The notes beneath the pieces were generated by a model. It was given only the letters and a program-made list of their open reading frames with translations. It did not search any database and was not told where the DNA came from. A DNA stretch of 13,511 bases from Pseudomonas sp. (GTDB lineage: Bacteria > Pseudomonadota > Gammaproteobacteria > Pseudomonadales > Pseudomonadaceae). The stretch is from positions 1-13,511 of the forward strand of contig JARDZH010000008.1 in the NCBI GenBank assembly GCA_029240955.1, written 5' to 3'. Shown here piece by piece: positions 1 to 7,333 of this stretch. How positions within the stretch are numbered: position 1 is the first letter of the stretch; every line of letters begins with the position of its first letter. Made by a program: the position numbers and the translations under genes.

Positions 1-1036
1 GCAACGCCTGTTGCAACGCACCGGATACCAGACAGCAGAGCTCCGGCAGCGTCTCCCATTCGGCGTGCCACAGGCCCAGGCTGCGTTCGTGCTCTTGTGG
101 CATTGCAGCGAACAGCGTCGATACAAGCCCCGGCGCCCGCGTCGCGGCGGCGATCATCACCGCTGCGCCGACCGGGTTGCGTTTGTGCGGCATGGTCGAA
201 GAGCCGCCCTTGCCCGGCGCCGCCGGCTCGAACACTTCGCCGATCTCGGTCTGCATCAGCAGGCTGATGTCGCGACCCATTTTGCCCAGGCTGCCGGCGA
301 TCATGCCCAGCAGGCTGGCGAATTCGACCAGGCGGTCGCGCTGGGTGTGCCAAGGCTGTTCGGGCAACTGCAGTTGCAGCTCGGCCGCCAGCGCTTGCGC
401 AACGGCGAACGCCTGATCGCCCAGCGCCGCCAGCGTACCCGACGCGCCGCCGAACTGCAGGACCAGCAGCCGTGGTTTCATTTCGGCGAGCCGCTGGCGG
501 TGGCGAGTCAAAGCGCCCAGCCAGCCGGCAATTTTCATCCCCAAGGTCACCGGCGTGGCTTGCTGCAACCAGGTGCGCCCGGCCAACGGCGTGGCGGCAT
601 GACGCTGCGCCTGTTCGGCCAGTGCGTCGCCGAGCTGTTGCAGATCGCGTTCCAGCAGCGTGACGGCGCTGCGCACTTGCAACACCAGCCCGGTGTCCAT
701 GACGTCCTGGCTGGTTGCGCCCATGTGCAGATAGCGCTCGGCTTCGGGGTTGCTCGCCGCGATCCGCTTGCCCAGCGCCTTGACCAGCGGAATCGCCGAA
801 TTGCCGGCGCTGCCGATCGCGATGGCCAGCGCGGAAAAATCGAACGCGTCAGCGCGGCAGCAGGCTTCGATATCCGCCACCAACGCGTCGGGAACCAGGC
901 CCACCCGTGCCTGCGCACGAGCCAGCGCTGCTTCGAAATCCAGCATGCCCTGCACGCGCCCCACGTCGCAGAACACGTCGCGCATCTCGGCAGCCGTGAA
1001 ATACGCGTCGAATAGCTGATTGCTCGGTCTGTTCAC
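1..1036 (-). CDS. pcaB: 3-carboxy-cis,cis-muconate cycloisomerase (C-terminus cut by window edge)
   Basis: This enzyme converts 3-carboxy-cis,cis-muconate, the PcaHG product, to 4-carboxymuconolactone in the cytoplasmic beta-ketoadipate pathway. The visible 345 codons read as a fumarase/aspartase-superfamily protein. The superfamily signature GSSTMPHKRNP lies at residues 278-288, and the conserved stretch GATSQDVMDTG lies in the N-terminal third. The family is usually about 450 residues, so roughly the last 100 lie left of position 1. The start is a GTG at 1036 (VNRPSNQLFDAYF...). It is preceded by GGGAG with 7-nt spacing and lies 21 nt after the pcaK stop, which fits translation within one pca operon. 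No frameshift is visible. An adenylosuccinate lyase is unlikely given the pca neighbours and the residue pattern. Confidence 0.95.
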   Translation of the reverse strand, partial: MNRPSNQLFDAYFTAAEMRDVFCDVGRVQGMLDFEAALARAQARVGLVPDALVADIEACCRADAFDFSALAIAIGSAGNSAIPLVKALGKRIAASNPEAERYLHMGATSQDVMDTGLVLQVRSAVTLLERDLQQLGDALAEQAQRHAATPLAGRTWLQQATPVTLGMKIAGWLGALTRHRQRLAEMKPRLLVLQFGGASGTLAALGDQAFAVAQALAAELQLQLPEQPWHTQRDRLVEFASLLGMIAGSLGKMGRDISLLMQTEIGEVFEPAAPGKGGSSTMPHKRNPVGAAVMIAAATRAPGLVSTLFAAMPQEHERSLGLWHAEWETLPELCCLVSGALQQAL

Positions 1037-1057
1037 GTCACAGCTCCCAGTGAAGGA

Positions 1058-2407
1058 TCAGGTTGCATCGGAATGGCTCACCCAGCCTTTGATCAGAATG
1101 GCCAGCGCCGCCAGTGCCGCCGGGACCACCAGCGCGGTGAGCACCTGTTCGAAGCTCCAGCCCAGACCGAGCAAGGTTGCACCGGCCCACGCGCCGAGAA
1201 TCGCGCCGAAGCGGCCGATACCGAGCATCCATGACACGCCGGTCGCGCGGCCTTGGGTCGGATAGAACCGCGCGGCCAATGAAGGCATTGCCGACTGTGC
1301 GCCGTTGATGCACATGCCCGCGACCAGCACCAGCGTCGCCAGCACCGCGACATTGCCCAGACTCTGCCCTACCAGCCAGGCGAAAACGCCGGCCAGCGCG
1401 TAGGCGACACCTATGACCTTGTGCGGGTTGAATCGGTCCATCGCCCAGCCCACACCGACCGCGCTGAGCACGCCGCCGAACTGGAACAGCGCGCCAATGA
1501 ATGCCGACTGCTCCATGCTCGCGCCGCTCTCGCGCATCAGCGTCGGCAGCCAGCTGGTCAGCAGATAGACGATCACCAGCCCCATGAAATAGGTCAGCCA
1601 CAGCAGCAGCGTGCCAGCGCTGTAGGTACCGGAAAAAATCACTTTGAAGACATTGCGACTGCTGACGGTTTTCTGCTCCGGCACGCTGAAATCCTTGGCC
1701 AGACCGACTTCACCCGGGCCAATCGGCGCCAGCACTTTGCGGACCCGTTCAGCGCCCCGGTTGCGCACCACCAGAAAACGCGCCGACTCAGGCAGCCACA
1801 GCATCAGCACCACCGCGAGCACCAGCGGCAATATCCCGCCGAGCAACAGCAGGCTCTGCCAGCCGAGGCTGGGAATCATCTTGGCGGAAACGAACCCGCC
1901 GCAGGCCATGCCCAGGTTGAAACCGCAGAACATGCTGGTCACCAGCAGCGAGCGGATTCGCTCCGGGGTGTATTCGGAGAGCAGAGTGGTTGCGTTGGGC
2001 ATTGCTGCACCCAGACCCAGCCCGGTGAGTAGCCGCAGAATCAGCAACTGATCGAGCGTCGTGCTGTAGGCGGATGCCAGGCTGAACAGCCCGAACAGGG
2101 AGACCGATACCACCAGCACCACTTTGCGGCCGAAACGGTCGGCCAGCGGGCCGGAGCCCAGCGCGCCGAATACCATGCCGATCAGCGCGGCACTCATCAC
2201 CGGCCCCAGGCTGGCGCGGTTGATGCCCCATTCCTGACTCAGCGCCGGCGCGATGAAACCCATCGCGGCGGTGTCGAGGCCATCGAGAAACACGATCAGA
2301 AAACACAGGGCAACGACGCGCCACTGGTAGGAGGAAAGCGGCTGGCTGTTGATGAACGTCTGTACGTCTAACGTTCCGGTCACGGCTCCGCGGGCGGATA
2401 GGGTCAT
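1058..2407 (-). CDS. pcaK: 4-hydroxybenzoate/protocatechuate:H+ symporter PcaK (MFS, AAHS family)
   Basis: This is an inner-membrane major-facilitator transporter that brings the pathway substrate into the cell using the proton gradient. The 449-residue protein has about 12 hydrophobic segments. The DGLD motif at residues 42-45 in the first helix is the DGxD motif typical of aromatic-acid:H+ symporters. The MFS loop motif GPLADRFGRK lies at 86-95, and a second copy-like GWAMDRFN lies in the C-terminal half. The ATG at 2407 is chosen because AAAGGAA sits 6 nt before it. The frame stays open to 2563, but that extension would run into pcaG and has no family-like sequence. It lies between pcaG (82-nt gap) and pcaB (21-nt gap), on the same strand. 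The exact aromatic substrate cannot be read from sequence; 4-hydroxybenzoate and protocatechuate are the family's known ones. Confidence 0.93.
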   Translation of the reverse strand: MTLSARGAVTGTLDVQTFINSQPLSSYQWRVVALCFLIVFLDGLDTAAMGFIAPALSQEWGINRASLGPVMSAALIGMVFGALGSGPLADRFGRKVVLVVSVSLFGLFSLASAYSTTLDQLLILRLLTGLGLGAAMPNATTLLSEYTPERIRSLLVTSMFCGFNLGMACGGFVSAKMIPSLGWQSLLLLGGILPLVLAVVLMLWLPESARFLVVRNRGAERVRKVLAPIGPGEVGLAKDFSVPEQKTVSSRNVFKVIFSGTYSAGTLLLWLTYFMGLVIVYLLTSWLPTLMRESGASMEQSAFIGALFQFGGVLSAVGVGWAMDRFNPHKVIGVAYALAGVFAWLVGQSLGNVAVLATLVLVAGMCINGAQSAMPSLAARFYPTQGRATGVSWMLGIGRFGAILGAWAGATLLGLGWSFEQVLTALVVPAALAALAILIKGWVSHSDAT

Positions 2408-2447
2408 GCTGGGTTCCTTTATTCTTATTAGAAATTTTCTCGAAGGT

Positions 2448-2465
2448 CGCCTGCCGATGCAGGCG
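2448..2465 (-). other. Hairpin in the pcaG-pcaK spacer
   Basis: A perfect 7-bp stem (CGCCTGC / GCAGGCG) closes a 4-nt loop in the 82-nt gap between the pcaG stop and the pcaK start. No U-run follows directly on the minus strand, so it does not look like a classical terminator. It may be an RNA-processing or mRNA-stability element that sets the ratio of dioxygenase to transporter. That role is inferred only. Confidence 0.45.
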
Positions 2466-2489
2466 CCTTGCAACGCACGCACAGAGTGC

Positions 2490-3092
2490 TCAGAAGTCGA
2501 AGAACACCGTCTCGTTTTCGCCCTGCACACAGATATCGAAGCGGTAGGCCGGCTGGCCCTCAACGGTGCAGCGCCGCGCGATCAGGGTTTCACGCCGGGG
2601 CGGCTGCTCGATCAGGTTGAGTACCGGGTCAATCGCGTTAGCCTGCGCCTGATCGTCGAAGTAAAGCCGGGTCTGCAGGTGAATGTTGATGCCCCGCGCA
2701 AACAACGAAACGTTGATATGCGGCGCCATCGGCACCCCGGCGGCATTGCGCACCGCGCCGGGTAAAACGGTGCGCAGCGACCACAGCCCGTCATCGCCCG
2801 TCGCCGTACGGCCAAAGCCGTTGAAGGCGCGTTGCGGGTCATAAAGGCCGTCATAAACGCCCTCGTGATCGGCTTGCCAGAACTCCAGATAAGCATCACG
2901 GATCAGGTGACCGTTGCCGTCGTAGACATTGCCAATCAGCAGAATGTGTTCGCCCGGCGCGCCGGGTTTGGCCATGTCGTTCCAGATTTCCAGCTCGCGG
3001 GTCGGATTGCCCGCCACCGCCAGCGCCAGCCCGATGTGCACGTAAGGTCCCGCGGTCTGCGAGGGGGTTTCCTGCAAGAGTTGAACAGGCAT
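2490..3092 (-). CDS. pcaG: Protocatechuate 3,4-dioxygenase, alpha subunit
   Basis: This is the alpha chain of the intradiol dioxygenase that uses O2 to open protocatechuate to 3-carboxy-cis,cis-muconate. The 200-residue length is normal for the family. It shows the intradiol fold features TPSQTAGPY (9-17), VYDGNG near 57, LEFWQAD (69-75) and the terminal YRFDI stretch. As expected for alpha chains it lacks the Tyr/Tyr/His/His iron set that PcaH carries. Tyr17 and Arg133 appear to correspond to residues the alpha chain contributes to the substrate pocket in the P. putida enzyme (recalled from family knowledge). The ATG at 3092 follows AGGA that overlaps the end of pcaH; the two genes are 12 nt apart, consistent with stoichiometric translation. 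Confidence 0.96.
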   Translation of the reverse strand: MPVQLLQETPSQTAGPYVHIGLALAVAGNPTRELEIWNDMAKPGAPGEHILLIGNVYDGNGHLIRDAYLEFWQADHEGVYDGLYDPQRAFNGFGRTATGDDGLWSLRTVLPGAVRNAAGVPMAPHINVSLFARGINIHLQTRLYFDDQAQANAIDPVLNLIEQPPRRETLIARRCTVEGQPAYRFDICVQGENETVFFDF

Positions 3093-3104
3093 GTCGGCAC
3101 GTCC

Positions 3105-3824
3105 TCAGCAGTTTTCGAAGTGGGTCTTGCGCTCGCCGCGCAGAACGATGTCGAAGCGGTACGCCAGGCAGTCCATGGGGTTGCCCATGCCCATGTCGAG
3201 GCGGGCGATCAGGCTCTGAACGGCATCGGCGCTGGTGATCGACTTGACGATGGGGCACATCGGGATCAGCGGATCGCCCTCGAAATACAGCTGGGTGATC
3301 AGTCGCGTGGCGATGGAGGGCCCGCTGACCGACACGTGAATGTGCGCCGGACGCCAGTCATTGGGGCCGTTGCGCCACGGATAAGGCCCCGGTTTGACGG
3401 TGCGGAAACTGTAGTTGCCATCGCGGTCGGTCAGGGTGCGGCCGACGCCACCGAAATTGGGGTCGATGGGCGCCAGGTACGCATCGCGCTTGTGACGGTA
3501 GCGGCCGCCTGCGTTGGCCTGCCAGATTTCCACCAGCGTATGCGGCACGGGTTTGCCGTACTGATCGCAGACCCGGCCGGCAACGATGATCCGCTCGCCG
3601 ATCGGCAGTCCGCCGTGGTCGAAATTGCGCAGCAGGTCATTGTCATGGCGGCCCAATTGCAGGTGCGAAAAGTCCGGCCCGGTGGTCTCGGAAATCGACT
3701 GCGGGATGCTCACCAGCGCTTGGCGCGGGGAACGCAGAATGGAGGTCTTGTAGTCAGGCGTCAGCGCCTTCGGATGCCAGTTGCGATCACGAATGACGAA
3801 GCGGCTGTTGTCCGCGACAGACAT
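3105..3824 (-). CDS. pcaH: Protocatechuate 3,4-dioxygenase, beta subunit (Fe3+ binding)
   Basis: This is the catalytic beta chain, which holds the non-haem Fe(III). The 239-residue protein contains the full ligand set: Tyr109 (GGRYR), Tyr148 (PGPYPW), His161 and His163 (PAHIHV). Arg158, next to the His pair, is the conserved arginine that stabilises the substrate anion. Counting Met1, this matches the P. putida beta chain (Tyr108/147, His160/162). The intradiol signature [20 protein letters not shown] begins at about residue 83. The ATG at 3824 has a strong AAAGGAG just upstream. It is the first structural gene of the unit, 147 bp after pcaQ, and a PcaQ-type operator lies in that gap. The protein is soluble and has no signal peptide. 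Confidence 0.97.
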   Translation of the reverse strand: MSVADNSRFVIRDRNWHPKALTPDYKTSILRSPRQALVSIPQSISETTGPDFSHLQLGRHDNDLLRNFDHGGLPIGERIIVAGRVCDQYGKPVPHTLVEIWQANAGGRYRHKRDAYLAPIDPNFGGVGRTLTDRDGNYSFRTVKPGPYPWRNGPNDWRPAHIHVSVSGPSIATRLITQLYFEGDPLIPMCPIVKSITSADAVQSLIARLDMGMGNPMDCLAYRFDIVLRGERKTHFENC

Positions 3825-3959
3825 GGTGCTCTCCTTTGTTTTTATATGAGGAGCGGTACGGGAATTGTCAGCGCGTGTGTTCAGGGCATCGCGCTGCAGG
3901 CTGCGTCGGAGTGTCGCGTGATAGTCCGTGCGCGGAAATTGAAAAAATATCGCCGATCC

Positions 3960-3975
3960 ATAACCGAATGGTTAT
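3960..3975 (-). promoter_or_regulatory. Probable PcaQ operator (ATAACC-N4-GGTTAT)
   Basis: The sequence is a perfect 6-bp dyad with a GAAT/ATTC centre. It overlaps the pcaQ TAA (3972-3974) and lies about 135 bp before the pcaH start. The PcaQ box described in Sinorhizobium meliloti is ATAACC-N4-GGTTAA, so 11 of 12 arm positions agree, and the site has the T-N11-A form of LysR targets. It is placed to activate pcaHGKB, with a T-rich stretch (minus strand, 3947-3942) just downstream. I see no convincing -35/-10 pair, which is common at activator-dependent promoters. Confidence 0.8.
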
Positions 3976-4901
3976 GTATAACGCCCTGCCCGGTACTCCT
4001 CTCCCACTGCGCGCAGTTCTTCGACGCACCACTGCGCAGCGCGCGACAGTGGCACGGCTGGATTGCTGCAGATCCCGACCGAACCGCCGGGCTCACGGAT
4101 GCCCATATCCAGTTCCGCCAGCGCGCCGTTCTGCAGGTCGAGAATCACCGCGTCCAGCGGCGCGATCCAGATGGCATCGCTGCACTGCACGTAACGCCGG
4201 CTCAACGTCAGCGACAGGGTTTCCAGACGCTGGCGGGACGGTTGAATGCCGTATTGCACGAACAGGCTGTCGGCGAACTTGCGAATCGTGGTGCCGGCCA
4301 GCGGCAGGACCAGCGGGTAGTCCTGCAGGTTTTCCCGATGGCGCTCGGCCGTCAGCAACGGATGCCCGGTGCGCACCACAAGCGTCATGGACTCGTTGTA
4401 CAGGTGCTCGAAGGTCAGGCCCTGTATCTGCGGGCTGTCGGTCATGCGCCCCACCACCAGGTCAAGCTCGCCGACCCGCAGCTGCGACAGCAGGTACGCG
4501 CTGGGTCCCGTCATGACGCTCACGATCAGCGCCGGGTACTGCGCATGCAAGCGCTGGATGACTTCGGGCACCAGCAGGCTTTCGGCGGTGGACAGCACGC
4601 CCAGCCGCGCCGTCACCGTCTCGTGGGCGCCGGACCTCAGGCTGTTCACTCCCTCACGTAACGCCTGCACGCTGGGCCCGGCGAAGCGCATGAAGGCGAC
4701 GCCGGCATCGGTCAGGGCGGCGCCGCTTTTGCTACGGAGGAACAACGAGGTTTCCAGCAGCGTTTCGAGTTCTTTGAGGGTCTTGGAAAGCGCGGGCTGG
4801 CTGATCGACAAGGCGTCCGATGCGCGGGCCAGGCTGCCCTGACGGGCGACTTCGAGAAAGCACACCAAATGGCGAAACTTGATCCGGGTGTCGATGTTCA
4901 A
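3972..4901 (-). CDS. pcaQ: LysR-family transcriptional activator of the pca genes (PcaQ-like)
   Basis: This is a DNA-binding regulator, expected to respond to the pathway intermediate 4-carboxymuconolactone (known for rhizobial PcaQ). The 309 residues fit the LysR length. The N-terminal winged helix-turn-helix is at about residues 8-66 (RHLVCFLEVARQGSLARASDA, then SISQPALSKTLKELE), followed by an effector-binding domain from about residue 93 to the end. The opening MNIDTRIKFRHL is typical of PcaQ. The start is a TTG at 4901, supported by AGGA 6 nt before it; no ATG/GTG lies upstream in the same open frame. It is co-directional with pcaH and its 3' end contains half of the operator. The other known Pseudomonas pca regulator, PcaR, is IclR-type and clearly different. 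Other LysR regulators of aromatic catabolism are a weaker alternative. Confidence 0.88.
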   Translation of the reverse strand: MNIDTRIKFRHLVCFLEVARQGSLARASDALSISQPALSKTLKELETLLETSLFLRSKSGAALTDAGVAFMRFAGPSVQALREGVNSLRSGAHETVTARLGVLSTAESLLVPEVIQRLHAQYPALIVSVMTGPSAYLLSQLRVGELDLVVGRMTDSPQIQGLTFEHLYNESMTLVVRTGHPLLTAERHRENLQDYPLVLPLAGTTIRKFADSLFVQYGIQPSRQRLETLSLTLSRRYVQCSDAIWIAPLDAVILDLQNGALAELDMGIREPGGSVGICSNPAVPLSRAAQWCVEELRAVGEEYRAGRYT

Positions 4902-4973
4902 TCTGCGTCCTGCCTGGGTGGAAAGAGGTTCACATCGCCTGCCGTCCCGGCACGGCTCAGTCGGGCGAAAGGC

Positions 4974-5213
4974 TTAGCGCGTCAGAAACGAAGCCACCTG
5001 CGGCGCTTCGAACGGCCAGTCCAGCTCTTCGCCGGTGTCGGTGCGACGCAGCACTGGAATGCGCAGGCTGTAGCGCTCGTAATCGCGGGGATCGTCGGCG
5101 ATGTCCACGAGTTCCACCAACAGGCCGTGCTCCACGAAAGGCAGCAATTCCGCCTCTGCGGTTTCGCACAGATGACACCCCAAGGTGCCCAACAACTGGC
5201 ATTCCGGAAGCAT
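4974..5213 (-). CDS. Small glutaredoxin-like (DUF836) protein
   Basis: This is a 79-residue thioredoxin-fold protein. A CxxC motif, CHLC, sits at residues 13-16 after a beta-strand-like start (CQLLGTLG), and the conserved cis-proline region is RIPVL with Pro53. This is the pattern of the short glutaredoxin family proteins common in gammaproteobacteria, probably a cytoplasmic thiol-disulfide reductant; the partner is unknown. The ATG at 5213 has GAGGAC upstream. It is separated from pcaQ by 72 nt and may be transcribed from its own weak promoter (TAGAAT on the minus strand near 5250). No link to protocatechuate metabolism is visible. Confidence 0.85.
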   Translation of the reverse strand: MLPECQLLGTLGCHLCETAEAELLPFVEHGLLVELVDIADDPRDYERYSLRIPVLRRTDTGEELDWPFEAPQVASFLTR

Positions 5214-5284
5214 CTACGCGTCCTCGGACAGGAATGAAAACCGGGGTCGTATTCTATGCCTCCCCTGCCGGGGCGTCGAGGCAA

Positions 5285-5303
5285 AGCCTGCGTGGGCCAG
5301 GCT
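5285..5303 (-). terminator. Weak possible terminator after the PAP2-like gene
   Basis: A 6-bp stem (AGCCTG / CAGGCT) with a 7-nt loop begins within the stop codon of the PAP2-like gene and is followed by only three Ts on the minus strand. It could partly end transcription before the glutaredoxin-like gene. The short U-tract makes this uncertain. Confidence 0.35.
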
Positions 5304-5922
5304 ATAACGCGTCGGTTTCGGTGCGCCAGTCAGGCTGTCGGTAAGCCCGGTCCGAACCTGAGATTTTCATGGAGATGCGGTCCAGCAGCCTTTCGGCGTT
5401 GAGCTGGGTCAGGTTGCTGCTGACCGCGATGAACAGCAACCCCGCAAGCACGGCCGCCGACGGGATTCGCCCGGCCCGGATGTTTTCCAGACTGGCGAGA
5501 AACACGCACGCGGCGATACCGCCCAGCATCCCGCCCGCCAGCGCCTCTGGCAGCGGATGGATGAACGGTGCCACGCAGAACGTCGAGAACAGGCCCCCGA
5601 GTATCAGCCCCAGACCTGCGGCCGGCCAGCGGAGCGCAGGGCGAATCTGTCGCGCGATGAGGCTCAGGCCCACCGGCAGCATCAGGCACATGTTCATGGC
5701 ATGGCCGCTGAGCACATAAATGCCGAGGCTTTCCAGCGCAACGCCCCAGCCCTTGAACAGCACTTTGCTGATCACCACCGCCGAGTAGGTCACCAGCAGC
5801 GTTACGCCCCACAATGCCGCCGAACGCCGGGACCGCGTGGTCCACAACCAGACCGCGATGACCAGCGCGGCGGGCAGCATCACCGAAATGCCGCCGTAGG
5901 GCGTAAGCGTCTGCAATCCCAT
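5302..5922 (-). CDS. PAP2-superfamily membrane phosphatase-like protein
   Basis: This is a 206-residue, very hydrophobic protein with about six membrane segments and a short polar C-terminal tail (about 178-206). It carries a reduced PAP2 signature: Lys53 in the KVLFKGWG stretch, Ser72-Gly73-His74, and His122 with Glu126 (HPLPEALAG), corresponding to the K..., SGH and H-x3-D/E parts of the active site. A lipid or undecaprenyl pyrophosphate phosphatase role would fit, but the first motif lacks the usual Arg-Pro, so the substrate is open. The ATG at 5922 follows GAGG. The gene stands on the same strand as the acyltransferase 74 nt away and could share its transcript. Both could act on envelope lipids, but that is inference. 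Confidence 0.7.
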   Translation of the reverse strand: MGLQTLTPYGGISVMLPAALVIAVWLWTTRSRRSAALWGVTLLVTYSAVVISKVLFKGWGVALESLGIYVLSGHAMNMCLMLPVGLSLIARQIRPALRWPAAGLGLILGGLFSTFCVAPFIHPLPEALAGGMLGGIAACVFLASLENIRAGRIPSAAVLAGLLFIAVSSNLTQLNAERLLDRISMKISGSDRAYRQPDWRTETDAL

Positions 5923-5996
5923 CCTCGAAACCTCGTGCGTCTATGTTCGACTGCGCATCACACCAAAGCCGCTGGCGCCAGGCCAAACAAGGTTTT

Positions 5997-7082
5997 CTAT
6001 GACCCCGCCTGCACCGCGCCAGTTTTAAAGCGCCGCTTGCTCACCGCGTTGGCGCGATCCAGCACAGGCTTTTCGAAGCCGCGATAACCGACCCAGCCGT
6101 AACAGACCACGGCCGCCATCATCAGCCCGGCGAACAACAGGTTGTCCAGCAATGTGTCCGGCGATGCGCCCAGCCACACCCAGGCGCGACCGATCACGCC
6201 GAGCACCAGCAGATGCGACAGATAGATGGTGTAGGACATATCGCCAACCGCGACCAGAGACGTCGGAAACCTGAGATGTCCACGTCGTTCCAGCAACGCC
6301 AGCGTCAGCACGAGTACGCCGAACGTCGCGCCGACCGCGAGCATGCGCAGCACACTCTGCTCGTCGTACAAACGCAGCCAGCCGATGGCCGGCACGCCGA
6401 CCAGCAGCGCTGCTGTCAGCAGCACCCAGACCGCCGCAGTGGGCAGGCGCGCGCTGTGACGGCTGTAGAAGAACAGCGCCAGCAGCGAGCCGGCGATGAA
6501 TTCCAGGGCGTACGGATGCAGGATGATCTTGAGCGCCGGTCCGTAATCCTCCCAGCTCGCCAGCGTGTTGAACACCATCAGCAGCACCGCCCAGATGGCC
6601 AGCGCAACGGGCAGTCTGGATTCACGCAGCAGCAGGAAAGCGGAAAACACCAGGTAAAACCACAGCTCGAAGACCAGCGACCACGCGACCATCACCAGCA
6701 GCACCTTGTCGCTGGGCAGCAACAGGAACGACATCAGCAGATTTGACGAACCGTGTCCGCTGTTCACCAGCGCCGGCTGAACCAGATACACCGCCAGCGT
6801 GATGAAAAAGTACAGCCAGTAAGTGGGATAGATCCGCGTCAGGCGATTGAACAGGAACCGCTGCGCTTCGACGGGTTTGCGGAACCGTCCGCGGCTGACG
6901 ATGACCATCACAAAACCGCTGATCACGAAGAACAGGTCGACGCCCAGCTGGAAAAAATCCAGAAACCGCGGCAGCAGAATGTCGCCCCCGGCGTATTTCG
7001 CCTCTACCGACATCATGTGAAACAGCACGACACCCAGCACCGCCACGCCCCTGAGCCCTTGCAGGGAATACAGCCGCTCCAT
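5997..7082 (-). CDS. Acyltransferase-3 family membrane protein (O-acyltransferase-like)
   Basis: This is an integral inner-membrane protein of 361 residues with about ten hydrophobic segments. The N-terminus has the family pattern SLQGLRGVAVLGVVLFH, with the conserved Arg11 and the His22 thought to act in acyl transfer. ISGFVM and a C-terminal YRGFEKP also fit the family. Members acylate sugars of O-antigen, capsule, Nod factors or other exopolysaccharides; the acceptor here is unknown. The ATG at 7082 is preferred because GGAG lies 6 nt upstream. An in-frame ATG at 7094 is an alternative but lacks a good ribosome site. The open frame up to 7310 reads as non-coding. There is no C-terminal SGNH domain. 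It diverges from the stress operon at 7334. Confidence 0.85.
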   Translation of the reverse strand: MERLYSLQGLRGVAVLGVVLFHMMSVEAKYAGGDILLPRFLDFFQLGVDLFFVISGFVMVIVSRGRFRKPVEAQRFLFNRLTRIYPTYWLYFFITLAVYLVQPALVNSGHGSSNLLMSFLLLPSDKVLLVMVAWSLVFELWFYLVFSAFLLLRESRLPVALAIWAVLLMVFNTLASWEDYGPALKIILHPYALEFIAGSLLALFFYSRHSARLPTAAVWVLLTAALLVGVPAIGWLRLYDEQSVLRMLAVGATFGVLVLTLALLERRGHLRFPTSLVAVGDMSYTIYLSHLLVLGVIGRAWVWLGASPDTLLDNLLFAGLMMAAVVCYGWVGYRGFEKPVLDRANAVSKRRFKTGAVQAGS

Positions 7083-7274
7083 GCCTTTCTCCATCGGATC
7101 GATGCGTCGGAAGATTCCCGCAACGCACGTACTACCAGAAACAGCCCCGACCTGTGCCGACAGCCATCCAACCGGGACAGAGCATAGCCAAACAGCGGGG
7201 TTCTGAAACGCATATTTTGATCCCCCAGCGCGCGGGGCCGGACGCCTGTACGCGGCGCCTGACGCAATCGAAAT

Positions 7275-7302
7275 GAACCTTCTGGAATCGGGCGTACTCG
7301 AA
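7275..7302 (+). promoter_or_regulatory. Candidate AlgU (sigma-E-type) promoter of the ElaB/YqjE operon
   Basis: GAACCT (7275-7280) is separated by 17 nt from TCGAA (7298-7302). It resembles the AlgU consensus GAACTT-N16/17-TCtgA, with one mismatch in the -35 box and a loose -10 box. It would start transcripts about 25 nt before the first gene of the operon, which encodes stress-type membrane proteins. The call is tentative. Confidence 0.3.
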
Positions 7303-7333
7303 GCCTCCATACAGTCACCCTACGGAGAGAACC

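Noticed and set aside
11..1015. A 334-codon plus-strand frame at the left edge
   Set aside because: It is antisense to pcaB, whose minus-strand reading carries the superfamily signature GSSTMPHKRNP. The plus-strand product is Arg/Gln-rich and unlike any family.
2408..2563. N-terminal extension of PcaK to an upstream start
   Set aside because: It would overlap the end of pcaG, has no transporter-like sequence, and the ATG at 2407 has a strong ribosome site.
2832..4661. A 609-codon open frame on the plus strand across pcaG, pcaH and pcaQ
   Set aside because: It lies antisense to three clearly recognised genes with intact catalytic residues. The translation is rich in Arg, Gln, His and Ala, as expected for the complement of high-GC coding DNA, and shows no known domain.
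5925..5987. CTGGCGCCAG palindrome between the PAP2-like and acyltransferase genes as a terminator
   Set aside because: The palindrome has no loop-forming centre and no T-run on the minus strand, so it cannot act as a normal intrinsic terminator.
7083..7310. N-terminal extension of the acyltransferase
   Set aside because: The added residues are low-complexity and unlike the family, and GGAG sits correctly before the ATG at 7082. The region is better read as the divergent promoter region.
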